This document shows, one piece after another, positions 33,971-43,295 of a stretch of DNA of 64,000 nucleotides; the stretch's first letter is position 1, and each line of letters starts with the position of its first letter. A program made the position numbers and the translations under genes. The notes beneath the pieces are model-generated. The model was not told the origin of the DNA. It saw nothing but the letters and a program-made list of their open reading frames with translations, and did not search any database. The DNA comes from Jiangella gansuensis DSM 44835 (GTDB taxonomy: Bacteria > Actinomycetota > Actinomycetes > Jiangellales > Jiangellaceae): NCBI RefSeq assembly GCF_000515395.1, contig NZ_KI911782.1:5238070-5302069 (forward strand), in the 5' to 3' direction.

Positions 33971-35635
33971 TTACGCTTCGCTCTCGCGCATCGGGACCCG
34001 GACACCCCGCTGGTCGGCCACCTCGGCGGCATGGTCGTACCCGGCATCCACGTGGCGGATGACGCCCATGCCCGGGTCGTTCGAGAGCACCCGCGCGATC
34101 TTCTCCGCGGCCAGCGGTGTGCCGTCGGCGACGGTGACCTGACCGGCATGGATGGAACGGCCCATGCCCACCCCGCCACCGTGGTGGATGGAGACCCAGG
34201 TGGCTCCGGATGCGGTATTGACCAGAGCGTTCAGCAGCGGCCAGTCGGCGATGGCGTCCGAACCGTCGGCCATGGCCTCGGTCTCGCGGTAAGGCGAGGC
34301 GACGGAGCCGGCGTCGAGGTGATCGCGCCCGATGACCACCGGCGCGGACACCTCGCCGGACGCGACGAGCTCGTTGAACCGGAGGCCCGCCTGGTCGCGC
34401 TCGCCGTAACCCAGCCAGCAGATGCGGGCCGGAAGCCCTTGGAAACGCACCTTCTCGCCGGCCATCCGGATCCACCGGGCCAGCGGCTCGTTGTCCGGAA
34501 AGAGGTCGAGGACGGCGCGGTCGGTGACGGCGATGTCGGCGGGGTCGCCGGACAGCGCCGCCCACCGGAACGGCCCCTTGCCCTCGCAGAACAGCGGCCG
34601 GATGTAGGCGGGCACGAAGCCGGGGAAGGCGAAGGCGCGATCGAACCCGGCCAGTTGGGCCTCGCCGCGGATCGAGTTGCCGTAGTCGAACACCTCGGCA
34701 CCGGCGTCGAGAAAGCCGACCATCGCCTCGACATGGACCGCCATTGACTCGCGTGCCCGCTGGGTGAAGCCGGCCGGGTCCTTGGTCCGCTCGGCCGCCC
34801 AGTCCTCGAACGCCACGCCGGCCGGGAGGTAAGCCAGCGGGTCGTGTGCGGACGTCTGGTCGGTGACGATGTCGATCTCCGCGCCACGGCGCAGGAGGTC
34901 CGGGACCACCTCGGCGGCGTTGCCCAGTACGCCGACGGACAGTGGCCGGCGGTTCGCGCGGGCGTCGCCGGCCAGCCGGAGCGCGTCGTCCACGGTCGCC
35001 GCCTGGACGTCGAGGTAGCCGTGCTCGATCCGGCGGGCGATGCGCGACGGGTCGCACTCGACCACGACGGCCACCCCGCCGTTCATGGTGACCGCCAGCG
35101 GTTGGGCACCGCCCATGCCGCCCAGCCCGGCGGTCAGCGTCACCGTACCGGCGAGAGAACCCCCAAACCGCTTGGCCGCGACGGCGGCGAACGTCTCATA
35201 GGTGCCCTGCAGGATGCCCTGGGTGCCGATGTAGATCCACGACCCCGCGGTCATCTGCCCGTACATGGTCAGTCCCAGCGCTTCCAGCCGCCGGAACTCC
35301 TCCCACGTGGCCCAGTCGCCCACCAGGTTGGAGTTGGCGATCAGCACCCGCGGCGCCCATTCGTGCGTTCGCATCACGCCGACCGGGCGGCCGGACTGCA
35401 CCAACATGGTCTCGTCGTCGGCGAGCGTGGTCAGCGTCCGCACCAGGGCGTCGAACGACGGCCAGTCACGCGCGGCCCGCCCGGTGCCGCCGTAGACGAC
35501 GAGTTCGTCGGGGTGCTCGGCCACCGCCGGGTCGAGATTGTTCTGCAGCATCCGCAGGGCGGCCTCCTGCGGCCAGCCCCTCGCGGTCAACTGGGTCCCG
35601 CGCGGCGCGCGGACGGGTCGCGGTCCGGACGTCAT
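33971..35635 (-). CDS. hutU: Urocanate hydratase
   Basis: HutU converts urocanate to 4-imidazolone-5-propionate, the second step of histidine degradation, using tightly bound NAD as an electrophile. The 554-residue length is normal. Conserved segments are [17 protein letters not shown] at the N-terminus, the NAD loop [33 protein letters not shown] and [12 protein letters not shown] at the C-terminus. The ATG at 35635 has a GGAGG ribosome site; the open frame upstream is not coding. It follows hutH after 52 bp on the same strand. Confidence 0.97.
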   Translation of the reverse strand: MTSGPRPVRAPRGTQLTARGWPQEAALRMLQNNLDPAVAEHPDELVVYGGTGRAARDWPSFDALVRTLTTLADDETMLVQSGRPVGVMRTHEWAPRVLIANSNLVGDWATWEEFRRLEALGLTMYGQMTAGSWIYIGTQGILQGTYETFAAVAAKRFGGSLAGTVTLTAGLGGMGGAQPLAVTMNGGVAVVVECDPSRIARRIEHGYLDVQAATVDDALRLAGDARANRRPLSVGVLGNAAEVVPDLLRRGAEIDIVTDQTSAHDPLAYLPAGVAFEDWAAERTKDPAGFTQRARESMAVHVEAMVGFLDAGAEVFDYGNSIRGEAQLAGFDRAFAFPGFVPAYIRPLFCEGKGPFRWAALSGDPADIAVTDRAVLDLFPDNEPLARWIRMAGEKVRFQGLPARICWLGYGERDQAGLRFNELVASGEVSAPVVIGRDHLDAGSVASPYRETEAMADGSDAIADWPLLNALVNTASGATWVSIHHGGGVGMGRSIHAGQVTVADGTPLAAEKIARVLSNDPGMGVIRHVDAGYDHAAEVADQRGVRVPMRESEA

Positions 35636-35687
35636 GAGCGCCACCTCCGGCTGCGATCCTTTCACGCCGGCCGGCCCGTGCGCATGA

Positions 35688-37229
35688 TCAATGCAGGGGG
35701 CCCGCAGCCTCCAGCACGGCGCCGGTTCGCACCAGATCGAGGACCGCGTCGATCTCCGGAGCCAGGTGACGATCCGGCCCCGGTCCGGCCACCCGCGTGC
35801 GGATGAGGTCACGGACGGCGCCCGTGCGGGCCGCCGGCGTCAGCGGTGCCCGCAAGTCCAGCGCCCGGGCCGCCGTGAGCAGCTCGACCGCCAGCACCCG
35901 GCCCAGGCCGTCCACCGCCCGGCGCAGCTTGCGGCCGGCCGCCCAGCCCATCGAGACGTGGTCCTCCTGCATGGCGCTGGACGGGATGGAGTCGGCCGAC
36001 GCCGGCACCGCCAGCCGCTTCAGCTCCGCGACGATGCCCGCCTGGGTGTACTGCGCGATCATGTGCCCGGAATCCACCCCTGGGTCGGCGGCCAGGAACG
36101 GCGGCAGGCCGGCGTTGCGGGCGACATCGAGGAACCGGTCGGTGCGGCGCTCGGAGATCGACGCCAGGTCGGCCACCGCGATGGCGAGGAAGTCCAGCGC
36201 GTACCCGACCGGGGCACCGTGGAAGTTGCCGTTGGACTCCACCCGGCCGTCGAGGGTGACGACGGGATTGTCGATGGCGGCGGCGAGCTCCCGCTCCGCG
36301 ACCGCGGCGGCGTGGGCCAGGGTGTCCCGGGCGGCACCGTGCACCTGGGGCGCGCAACGCAGCGAGTAGGCGTCCTGCACGCGAGTGCACTCCGGCCCGC
36401 GATGGCTGGCCACGATGGCCGACCCCGCCAGGAGCTCGCGCAGGTTGGCCGCGGAATCACGCTGGCCCGGGTGCGGCCGCAACGCCTGCAGGTCGTCGGC
36501 GAACACCCGGTCTGTACCCAGCAGCGCCTCCACGCTCATGGCCGCGGCGACGTCGGCCACGCGCAGCAGCCGGCCGAGATCGTGCGCTGCCAGCACCAGC
36601 ATCCCGAGCATGCCGTCGGTGCCGTTGATGAGCGCCAGGCCCTCCTTCTCGGCCAGCTCGACCGGCTCGATCCCGGCCGTCGCGAGCGCTGTCGACGCGT
36701 CGGTCAGCACCCCGGCGGCGTCGCGCACCGTCCCCTCACCCATCAGGGCCAGCGCACAGTGGGCCAGGGGCGCGAGGTCGCCGGAACAGCCGAGACTGCC
36801 GTACTCGTAGACCACCGGGGTGATGCCGGCATCGATCATGGCCGCGTACGCCCTCGCCGTCTCCAACCGCACCCCGGTGCGGCCGGTGGCCAGCGTGGAC
36901 AGCCGCAGCAGCATCAGCGCCCGGACGACCTCGCGCTCGACCTCCGGACCGGACCCGGCCGCGTGGCTGCGGATCAGGCTGCGCTGCAACGCGGCCCGCC
37001 GCTCGGCCGGGATGTGGCGGGTGGCCAGCGCACCGAACCCCGTGGACACGCCGTAATAGGGAAGATCGGCGACGGCCAGCCGCTCGACCACCTCGCGGCT
37101 GCGCGCGACCGCCTGGCTCGCGTCGTCGCCCAACCGCACCCGCGCACCCCGCCGGGCCACCGCCACCACGTCATCGGCGCTGACCGGGCCGGTGCCGACC
37201 TCGACCTGTTGCTGCATCATGGCGGCCAT
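35688..37229 (-). CDS. hutH: Histidine ammonia-lyase
   Basis: HutH removes ammonia from L-histidine to give urocanate. The catalytic MIO cofactor forms from C148-S149-G150 in [14 protein letters not shown]. Cys-Ser-Gly replaces the commoner Ala-Ser-Gly, a variant known in actinobacterial histidases. The active-site Tyr is in [11 protein letters not shown] (Y59). The 513-residue length is normal. The ATG has a GGAGGAC ribosome site. hutH-hutU form a pair here, while hutI is at 16.3-17.5 kb. Confidence 0.97.
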   Translation of the reverse strand: MAAMMQQQVEVGTGPVSADDVVAVARRGARVRLGDDASQAVARSREVVERLAVADLPYYGVSTGFGALATRHIPAERRAALQRSLIRSHAAGSGPEVEREVVRALMLLRLSTLATGRTGVRLETARAYAAMIDAGITPVVYEYGSLGCSGDLAPLAHCALALMGEGTVRDAAGVLTDASTALATAGIEPVELAEKEGLALINGTDGMLGMLVLAAHDLGRLLRVADVAAAMSVEALLGTDRVFADDLQALRPHPGQRDSAANLRELLAGSAIVASHRGPECTRVQDAYSLRCAPQVHGAARDTLAHAAAVAERELAAAIDNPVVTLDGRVESNGNFHGAPVGYALDFLAIAVADLASISERRTDRFLDVARNAGLPPFLAADPGVDSGHMIAQYTQAGIVAELKRLAVPASADSIPSSAMQEDHVSMGWAAGRKLRRAVDGLGRVLAVELLTAARALDLRAPLTPAARTGAVRDLIRTRVAGPGPDRHLAPEIDAVLDLVRTGAVLEAAGPLH

Positions 37230-37282
37230 TGTCGTCCTCCGCCCGCGCTTCTCGACCGCTGGTCGTCGTCAAGCGTCCACGA

Positions 37283-38275
37283 TCACGCGGGCGTCTGCTC
37301 GACGAGCGTGTTCAGCAGGCCGGCCGCGACGGCTGCGTCGTCGACGACGACCACGGTGCGCCGGCCACTGGTCCGCTCGATCAGCAGTGCCTCGCCGCCG
37401 TGCAGGACGTACCCGACGGCACCGCGCAGGGGGCCGAACGCGGCCACCCGGTAGCCGTAGCCGCCGAAGTGCCGGATCGGGTGCACCTCGACGACGCTCG
37501 CCCGGACGATCTCCGTCAGCGGGGTGTTCATCCGCGGCCAGCCGAGCCGGCCCCGGACGGTGAGCCCGCGGCGGTCGACGGTGACGGTGATGGAGAACAT
37601 CAGCAGGACAAGCAGCGCCATGGCCAGGCTCAACAGCAGCACCCACCACTGCCGGCCGATCAGCCCGGCCACCGCGGTGACGCCGACCCCGGCGATGAGG
37701 ACGGCGGCCGGCAGGCTCCCGGTGGCCACGGAACGGGTCCACATGACCCGTTCGCCGTCGCCGACCGGCAGCCGGGGCGCATCGGCGGGAACGGCCGGTG
37801 CCGTGCGCCACACGGGGACGAGCAGCGTGGCCACCAGCGCCAGGGCGGCGCCTGCCGCGAGTGCGCCCAGGATCGGCCCGGCCGACAGGTCCGCCTCGGC
37901 AGCGTCGGCCAGACCGCGCTGCTTCTCCGTGAGCCCGGCAGCCAGCACCGCCACGAAGCCCGCCGTGCCCGCCGACGTGGCCGCGACCACCCTGCTGACG
38001 ACGGGTTCGAACCGGACGGCGACCACGAGAGCGAGGCCGATGGCGGCCAGACCCGCGGAGAACCCGAGGACCAACCAGGCCACCGTGGTCACGGAGCTGA
38101 AGTCGTCCGGAGACCCGGAGGTGCCCCAGTGGGTGGCCACCGTCGACGGGAGGTCGTCGCGCCACCGCAGCACCAGGCCGGCCGCGATGCCGCCCACGGC
38201 GAGCGGCAGCCCGGCGGCGGCCAGCACCGCCCGAGCGATGATCCGCGCCCCTGGCCGGGGTGTCTGGTCGTTCAT
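37283..38275 (-). CDS. DUF1648-containing membrane protein
   Basis: The 330-residue protein has about six TM helices. DUF1648 is marked by LPSTVATHWGTSGSPDDF just after TM1. A C-terminal soluble region (about 245-330) follows the last helices and resembles the PH-like tails of related proteins. The ATG overlaps the stop of the GntR regulator gene (ATGA), an arrangement common for DUF1648 proteins with YtrA-type regulators. The function is unknown, although such pairs are often linked to envelope stress. Confidence 0.85.
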   Translation of the reverse strand: MNDQTPRPGARIIARAVLAAAGLPLAVGGIAAGLVLRWRDDLPSTVATHWGTSGSPDDFSSVTTVAWLVLGFSAGLAAIGLALVVAVRFEPVVSRVVAATSAGTAGFVAVLAAGLTEKQRGLADAAEADLSAGPILGALAAGAALALVATLLVPVWRTAPAVPADAPRLPVGDGERVMWTRSVATGSLPAAVLIAGVGVTAVAGLIGRQWWVLLLSLAMALLVLLMFSITVTVDRRGLTVRGRLGWPRMNTPLTEIVRASVVEVHPIRHFGGYGYRVAAFGPLRGAVGYVLHGGEALLIERTSGRRTVVVVDDAAVAAGLLNTLVEQTPA

Positions 38276-38625
38276 CGGTACTCCTCTCGGATGAGCTCCA
38301 CGAGCTCGTCTGCGGTCAGACCCAGTCGGTGAGCGACAGCGGCGACGTCTGCCACGGCCTGCCGCAGCGCGGCGAGCCCGCCCGCGGCCTCGGCGGTGAC
38401 GACGGCGCCCCGGCCGCGTCGCAGCTCGACCAGGCCTTCGTCGCGCAGCTGCTGGTAGCCGTGCAGCACCGTGTGCACGTTCAGCCCGAGGGACTCGGCG
38501 AGGTCACGCGCCGCGGGCAGCCGCTCCCCGGATCGCAGTTCGCCGCGGGCCAAGGCGCCACGTATGGCGGCGGCCAGTTGCGCGAACAGCGGCTCGGGAG
38601 ACGCCGGGTCCAACCTGATGAGCAC
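38272..38625 (-). CDS. GntR-family regulator (YtrA type)
   Basis: The 117-residue protein consists of a GntR winged helix (LFAQLAAAIRGALARGEL, then LPAARDLAESLGLNVHTVLH and GLVELRRGRGAVV) and a short C-terminal helical tail with no ligand domain, as in YtrA. A GTG start is used and follows the -10 box by 6 nt. Its likely operator overlaps its own promoter and lies between it and the divergent peptidase gene. Confidence 0.93.
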   Translation of the reverse strand: MLIRLDPASPEPLFAQLAAAIRGALARGELRSGERLPAARDLAESLGLNVHTVLHGYQQLRDEGLVELRRGRGAVVTAEAAGGLAALRQAVADVAAVAHRLGLTADELVELIREEYR

Positions 38626-38631
38626 GACGTC

Positions 38632-38660
38632 AGTCTATTGTTCTAGTTCTAATAGAACAA
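38632..38660 (-). promoter_or_regulatory. Leaderless gntR promoter overlapped by an inverted-repeat operator
   Basis: On the minus strand, TTGTTC (38660-38655) and TAGACT (38637-38632) are 17 bp apart, with the GTG start 6 nt further. TTGTTCT (38638-38644) and AGAACAA (38654-38660) form a perfect 7-bp inverted repeat with a 9-bp spacer, covering the -35 and spacer. This fits autorepression by the GntR protein and possible co-control of the divergent gene. Confidence 0.65.
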
Positions 38661-38693
38661 GTTGCATGGACGCCGCTGAGATACCGTCGCCCC

Positions 38694-40787
38694 ATGTCCG
38701 AGATCTCCCGCCCCCCGGCCGCCAAGCAGGTCCCCCACGAGCGGACGGTGCACGGCGACACCGTCGTCGATCCGTACGCCTGGCTGAAGGACCGTGAGGA
38801 CCCGGACACCATCGCGTATCTGGAGGCGGAGAACGCCCATACCGAAGCGGCCACGGCGCACACGAAAGCGCTGCAGGACGAGATCTTCGAGGAGATCAAG
38901 AGCCGCACCCTCGAGACCGACCTGTCCGTGCCCTCCCTGCACCATGGCTGGTGGTACTACGCGCGCACCATCGAGGGCAGCCAGTACCCCGTCCACTGCC
39001 GCTCCCGCACGGAACCGGCGTTGCCGGCCGACCCGTCGGAGCCCATCGTCTCCCCCGCCGACGAGCAGATCTTGTTGGACGAGAACGAGCTGGCCGGCGA
39101 CTCCCCGTACTTCGCCGTCGGCACGTTCGACATCAGCCCCGACGGCCGGCTGCTCGCGTACTCCACCGACTACGACGGCGGCGAGAAATACACCCTGCGG
39201 TTCAAGGACCTCGAGTCCGGCGCGACCCTGCCCGACGAAGTGCCCGGCACCTACTACGGCTCGGCATGGTCGGCCGACGCGTCGGTGCTCTTCTACACCA
39301 CCGTCGACGACGCCATGCGCCCCTACCGGGTGTGGCGGCACGTCCTGGGCACCGAGGCCGGCGCCGACACCATCGTCCACGAGGAGACCGACGAGCGGTT
39401 CTTCGCCTCTGTCGGGCTCACCCGCAGCGAGCAGTACATCCTCATCGGCCTGGGCAGCCAGATCACCAGCGAGGTGCTGATCCTGCCGGCCGCCGAGCCA
39501 CTGGGCGAGTTCCGCGTCGTCGAACCGCGCGAGCAGGGCGTGGAGTACTCCCTCGATCACACCGGCGACTCCTTCTACATCGTGCACAACCGCGACGCCC
39601 TCGACTTCGAACTGGTGGTGGCGCCGGCCGAGACACCCGGCCGGGAGCACTGGCGCCCGGTGCTGCCGCACACTCCGGGAGTGCGGGTCACCGGTGTCGA
39701 CGCGTTCGCCGGCCATCTGGTGGTCACCATGCGCCGCGACGGCCGCACCGAACTGCACCTCCTGCCCCTGGTGGACGGCAGCCCCCAGCCTGGCCGCGAC
39801 ATCGAGTTCACCGAGCCGGTCCGCACCGTCCGGCCCGGCGGCAACCCCGAGTTCGAGACCTCCGTGTACCGGCTCGGCTACACCTCGCTGACCACGCCCA
39901 CCTCGGTCTACGACTACGACGTCGCCACCGGTGAGCTGCGACTGCGCAAGCGCCAGCCGGTACTGGGCGACGTCGACCTCGACGCCTACGAGTCGGTGCG
40001 CGAGTGGGCCACCGCACCGGACGGCACTCGTGTCCCGATCTCGCTGGTCAAGCGGCGCGACACCCCACGCGACGGCACCGCTCCGTGCGTCCTCTACGGC
40101 TACGGCGCGTACGAGGCGTCGATGGACCCGTGGTTCTCCATTCCGCGGCTGTCGCTGCTGGATCGCGGGTTCGTCTTCGCCATCGCGCACGTGCGCGGTG
40201 GCGGCGAGCTGGGCCGGCGGTGGTACGAGGACGGCAAACTGCTGGCGAAGCGCAACACTTTCACCGACTTCGTGGCCTGTGGTGAGCACCTGGCGACCAC
40301 CGGCTGGACGTCACGTGACCGGCTGGCCGGCCGCGGCGGCAGCGCCGGCGGACTGCTCATCGGCGCCGTCGCCAACCTCGCACCCACCACGTTCGCGACG
40401 CTGGTGGGCGAGGTGCCGTTCGTCGACGCGCTCAACACCATCCTCGACCCCACCATGCCGCTGACGGTCGTGGAGTGGGAGGAGTGGGGCAACCCGGTCG
40501 AGTCGGCCGAGGTGTACGCGTACATGAAGTCCTACTCGCCGCACGAGAACGTGCAGGCGCGCGACTACCCCGCCATCCTCGCAACAGCGGGCCTCAACGA
40601 CCCCCGCGTCGGCTACCACGAGCCGGCCAAGTGGGTCGCCCGGCTGCGCGCGACCGCCACCGGCACCCGGCCGCTGCTGCTCAAGACCGAGATGGGCGCC
40701 GGCCACGGCGGGCCGTCGGGGCGCTACGACGCGTGGCGCGACGAGGCATTCACCCTCGCGTTCATCATCGACACCACCACGGCCTGA
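38694..40787 (+). CDS. ptrB: S9-family serine peptidase, oligopeptidase B type
   Basis: This cytoplasmic serine peptidase cleaves short peptides after Arg or Lys. The 697-residue length matches oligopeptidase B. An N-terminal beta-propeller (about 70-410) precedes the alpha/beta-hydrolase domain. The nucleophile Ser is in RGGSAGGLLIG, the Asp is in the NDPRVGYHEP segment and the catalytic His is in GAGHGGPSGRYD. No signal peptide is seen. It is divergent from the GntR regulator gene. Confidence 0.93.
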   Translation: MSEISRPPAAKQVPHERTVHGDTVVDPYAWLKDREDPDTIAYLEAENAHTEAATAHTKALQDEIFEEIKSRTLETDLSVPSLHHGWWYYARTIEGSQYPVHCRSRTEPALPADPSEPIVSPADEQILLDENELAGDSPYFAVGTFDISPDGRLLAYSTDYDGGEKYTLRFKDLESGATLPDEVPGTYYGSAWSADASVLFYTTVDDAMRPYRVWRHVLGTEAGADTIVHEETDERFFASVGLTRSEQYILIGLGSQITSEVLILPAAEPLGEFRVVEPREQGVEYSLDHTGDSFYIVHNRDALDFELVVAPAETPGREHWRPVLPHTPGVRVTGVDAFAGHLVVTMRRDGRTELHLLPLVDGSPQPGRDIEFTEPVRTVRPGGNPEFETSVYRLGYTSLTTPTSVYDYDVATGELRLRKRQPVLGDVDLDAYESVREWATAPDGTRVPISLVKRRDTPRDGTAPCVLYGYGAYEASMDPWFSIPRLSLLDRGFVFAIAHVRGGGELGRRWYEDGKLLAKRNTFTDFVACGEHLATTGWTSRDRLAGRGGSAGGLLIGAVANLAPTTFATLVGEVPFVDALNTILDPTMPLTVVEWEEWGNPVESAEVYAYMKSYSPHENVQARDYPAILATAGLNDPRVGYHEPAKWVARLRATATGTRPLLLKTEMGAGHGGPSGRYDAWRDEAFTLAFIIDTTTA

Positions 40788-40878
40788 CCACCACCCAAGA
40801 TCTCGCATACCTCACCTTCCTCGCGTTCGTGACCTGCTGGTTCACGCACGCGCGGGCTCGCATGCCCGGCGTACATTC

Positions 40879-40884
40879 GGGTAT
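40879..40884 (+). promoter_or_regulatory. Possible stress-sigma -10 box before the membrane cassette
   Basis: GGGTAT resembles the -10 box of SigB/SigF-type stress sigma factors (GGGTAY) and lies 34 bp before the ATG at 40918. No clear GTTT -35 box is present at the right distance, so this is tentative. Confidence 0.25.
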
Positions 40885-40917
40885 CTGCCGAATACCTGCA
40901 AGCCCAAGGGAGTGATC

Positions 40918-41226
40918 ATGAGAGGCAAACTGCTCCTCCTGGCGGGAGCCGCGGTCGGGTACGTCCTGGGCACGGCGGCCGGCCGGCAACGCTACGAACA
41001 GATCAAGGGCCGCGCCGGCGCCATGTGGCACGACCCGAAGGTCCAGCAGAAGGTCTCCGAGGCCCAGGACGCCGTCATGGCGAAAGCCCCTGAGGTGCAG
41101 GAGAAGCTGGCCGAAGCGGCCACCAAAGCCACCGACAAGGTGCGCTCGACGATGCACCGGCACGAACCAGACCCGACGGAGGTGGGCGCACATGGCCACA
41201 ACGGGCATTACCCGAAGCCAGGATGA
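40918..41226 (+). CDS. YtxH-like small membrane protein
   Basis: The 102 residues contain one N-terminal TM helix (LLLLAGAAVGYVLGTAAG) followed by a long amphipathic helical region with AGRQRYEQIKGRAG and repeated Val/Lys/Glu patterns, ending in a His-rich tail. This matches actinobacterial YtxH-like proteins. The ATG at 40918 has AAGGGAG at correct spacing. The 3' end overlaps the holin-like gene by 35 bp. Confidence 0.85.
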   Translation: MRGKLLLLAGAAVGYVLGTAAGRQRYEQIKGRAGAMWHDPKVQQKVSEAQDAVMAKAPEVQEKLAEAATKATDKVRSTMHRHEPDPTEVGAHGHNGHYPKPG

Positions 41227-41599
41227 CCGTTCCGTAGCGGAGCTTGTCCGCCAGTTCTCCGAGCAGACGTCACACCTGATCCGTGACGAGATGCGGCTGG
41301 CCCAGGCCGAGATGTCGCAGAAGGCCAAGCATGCCGGCATCGGCCTCGGCCTGTTCGGCGGCGCCGGATTGCTCGCCTTCTTCGGCGTCGGGGCGCTGGT
41401 GACCTGTGCCATCGCGGCGCTGGCTCTGGTGCTGGAGGTCTGGGCCGCCGCGCTCATCGTCGCCGGAGCTCTCTTCCTGCTGGCCGGGCTGGTGGCGCTG
41501 CTGGGCCGCGGCGAGACCCGGCAGGCACGACCGAAGCCGGAGCGCACCGTCGCGAACGTCAAGCGCGACGTCGAAGAGCTGAAGGAGAGTAGGCACTGA
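41192..41599 (+). CDS. Phage-holin-family/DUF1469-like membrane protein
   Basis: The 135-residue protein has an amphipathic N-terminal helix (SVAELVRQFSEQTSHLIRDE), two TM helices separated by a short turn (about 47-105), and a basic tail. This is the actinobacterial holin-like superfamily III pattern; despite the name it is a housekeeping envelope protein here, not a phage lysis gene. Its stop overlaps the DUF3618 start as TGATG. Confidence 0.88.
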   Translation: MATTGITRSQDDRSVAELVRQFSEQTSHLIRDEMRLAQAEMSQKAKHAGIGLGLFGGAGLLAFFGVGALVTCAIAALALVLEVWAAALIVAGALFLLAGLVALLGRGETRQARPKPERTVANVKRDVEELKESRH

Positions 41600-41895
41600 T
41601 GAGCACGACGCGGACCCGGGCCACGGAACCGCCCCAGGACGCCGGCCCGGAGGAGATCGAGAAGCACATCGAGCAGACCCGCAGCGACCTCGGCCACACC
41701 GTCGAGGCCCTGTCGCACAAGCTCGACGTCAAGAGCCAGGCGCAGGCGAAGCTGAGCACGGCCCGCGACCGCGCCGGTTCCATGGGCCGGCAGGCCAAGG
41801 ACGTGGCGAAACGTCCGGTGACCATGATGGTGGCCGGCGCAACGGCCCTCGTGGCCGCCATCGCCGGCGCCTTCGTCTGGAAGCGCCGCCACTGA
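41599..41895 (+). CDS. DUF3618-containing membrane protein
   Basis: The 98 residues show the DUF3618 hallmark: EEIEKHIEQTRSDLGHTVEAL followed by SHKLDVKSQAQAKL. A single C-terminal TM helix (VTMMVAGATALVAAIAGAFV) and a basic end (KRRH) follow. With the YtxH-like and holin-like proteins it forms the conserved actinobacterial envelope trio. The function is unknown. The start is coupled to the previous stop. Confidence 0.92.
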   Translation: MSTTRTRATEPPQDAGPEEIEKHIEQTRSDLGHTVEALSHKLDVKSQAQAKLSTARDRAGSMGRQAKDVAKRPVTMMVAGATALVAAIAGAFVWKRRH

Positions 41896-41913
41896 GCGTC
41901 CCGAGGTGATCGC

Positions 41914-43011
41914 ATGGCCACGCACGCGCACCGCCACCACACCGACGCCGAGGAGGTCCAGCCGGGAAGCCCGGCTGGACGCCCGGCGCCCGAGCGGCCG
42001 GCACCCGACGACGACCGCAAGCCGAACGGGCCCACCCAGCTGACCCGTCCGTCCTGGACCTACGTCGCCCGGCGCACGTTCCGCGAGTTCATGGACGACG
42101 AATGCACCGACCTCGCGGCCGCGCTGACCTACTACTCGGTCCTGTCGCTGTTCCCCGCCCTGGTCGCCCTGGTGTCGCTGCCGGCCCTGCTCGGCCAAGG
42201 GCAGCAGACCACCGACCAGCTGGTCTCGATCGTGCAGGACATCGCGCCCTCCGCGGCGGCATCGGACCTCGAGGGGCCGATCAACCAGCTCACCAACGCG
42301 CCAGGAGCCGGCCTGACCCTGGTCATCGGTCTGCTGGCGGCGCTGTGGTCGGCGTCGGTGTACGTCGGTGCGTTCGGCCGGGCCATGAACCGCATCTACG
42401 ACATCGGCGAGGGCCGGCCGTTCTGGAAGCTTCGTCCCGTGATGCTCGGCGTCACCCTGCTGGTCATGGTGCTGATCCTGGCCGCCGCGGTGATGCTGGT
42501 GGTCAGCGGCCCGGTCGCGCAGGCCATCGGTGACGCCATCGGCCTCGGGAGCACGGCGGTGACGGTATGGAACATCGCCAAGTGGCCGGTGCTCCTGTTC
42601 GTCGTCGCCTCGATCATCGCGCTCCTGTACTGGGCCACGCCCAACGTGCGCCAGCCGAAGTTCCGCTGGATCAGCATGGGCGCGGTGATGGCCATCGTGG
42701 TGTGGGCGATCGGCTCCGGGGCGTTCGCGCTCTACGTCGCGAACTTCGGCAGCTACAACCGGACCTACGGGTCACTGGCCGGCATCATCGTCTTCCTGCT
42801 GTGGCTGTGGCTGACGAACCTGGCCCTACTGTTCGGTGCGGAGTTCGACGCCGAGACCGAGCGGGCCCGGGAACTGCAGGCCGGGATGCCTGCGGAGGAG
42901 GCGATCCAGCTGCCGCCGCGCGACACCCGGCAACTGGAGAAGGCCGCGGACAAGCAGGCCACGCTGGTTCGGATGGGCCGGCGGCTGCGACGCGGCGGAC
43001 ATCAGGACTGA
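41914..43011 (+). CDS. YihY/BrkB-family membrane protein
   Basis: The 365-residue protein has about six TM helices between hydrophilic ends. Family features are LAAALTYYSVLSLFPALVAL, a conserved GAFGRAMNRIYD segment and SYNRTYGSLAGIIVFLLWLW. The family was once annotated as ribonuclease BN, which is not supported. It follows DUF3618 by 18 bp with the same orientation, so it completes a four-gene envelope operon. Confidence 0.93.
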   Translation: MATHAHRHHTDAEEVQPGSPAGRPAPERPAPDDDRKPNGPTQLTRPSWTYVARRTFREFMDDECTDLAAALTYYSVLSLFPALVALVSLPALLGQGQQTTDQLVSIVQDIAPSAAASDLEGPINQLTNAPGAGLTLVIGLLAALWSASVYVGAFGRAMNRIYDIGEGRPFWKLRPVMLGVTLLVMVLILAAAVMLVVSGPVAQAIGDAIGLGSTAVTVWNIAKWPVLLFVVASIIALLYWATPNVRQPKFRWISMGAVMAIVVWAIGSGAFALYVANFGSYNRTYGSLAGIIVFLLWLWLTNLALLFGAEFDAETERARELQAGMPAEEAIQLPPRDTRQLEKAADKQATLVRMGRRLRRGGHQD

Positions 43012-43068
43012 GAATGCAGCGCCGCCCGGCGTCGTCGCGCGATGGGCACCGAGCTGGCGAGACACCCC

Positions 43069-43257
43069 CTAGAGGAGCCGGGCCCGGCTGACGCCCGCCC
43101 GGCCCTCCAGGCGGCGGGCCAGCCGCTGCAGCCGCCGGGCGGCACCTTCGAGCCGGCGGGCCCGGCGAAGCCGCCTCGCGGTGGCGACGATGCGCGCGTC
43201 GCGCTCGAACTCGTGAGCACGGCGGCGATGCAGGGTGTCGTAGTACTCGAAACTCAT
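43069..43257 (-). CDS. Small arginine-rich protein (62 aa)
   Basis: The gene encodes MSFEYYDTLHRRRAHEFERD and then an extremely Arg/Ala/Leu-rich amphipathic helix (about 25-60). The net charge is strongly positive. The ATG at 43257 has a GGAGATGG ribosome site. It lies 38 bp after the DUF4097 gene on the same strand, so it is probably the third gene of the RHH-DUF4097 operon. It could bind nucleic acid or acidic membrane surfaces; no family is recognised. Confidence 0.6.
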   Translation of the reverse strand: MSFEYYDTLHRRRAHEFERDARIVATARRLRRARRLEGAARRLQRLARRLEGRAGVSRARLL

Positions 43258-43295
43258 GATCACCATCTCCAGGTGTGCGAGGTGCGGCCGGACCG

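Noticed and set aside
41192-41599. Prophage remnant suggested by the holin-like protein
   Set aside because: The protein sits in a conserved actinobacterial trio with YtxH-like and DUF3618 proteins and there are no other phage genes.
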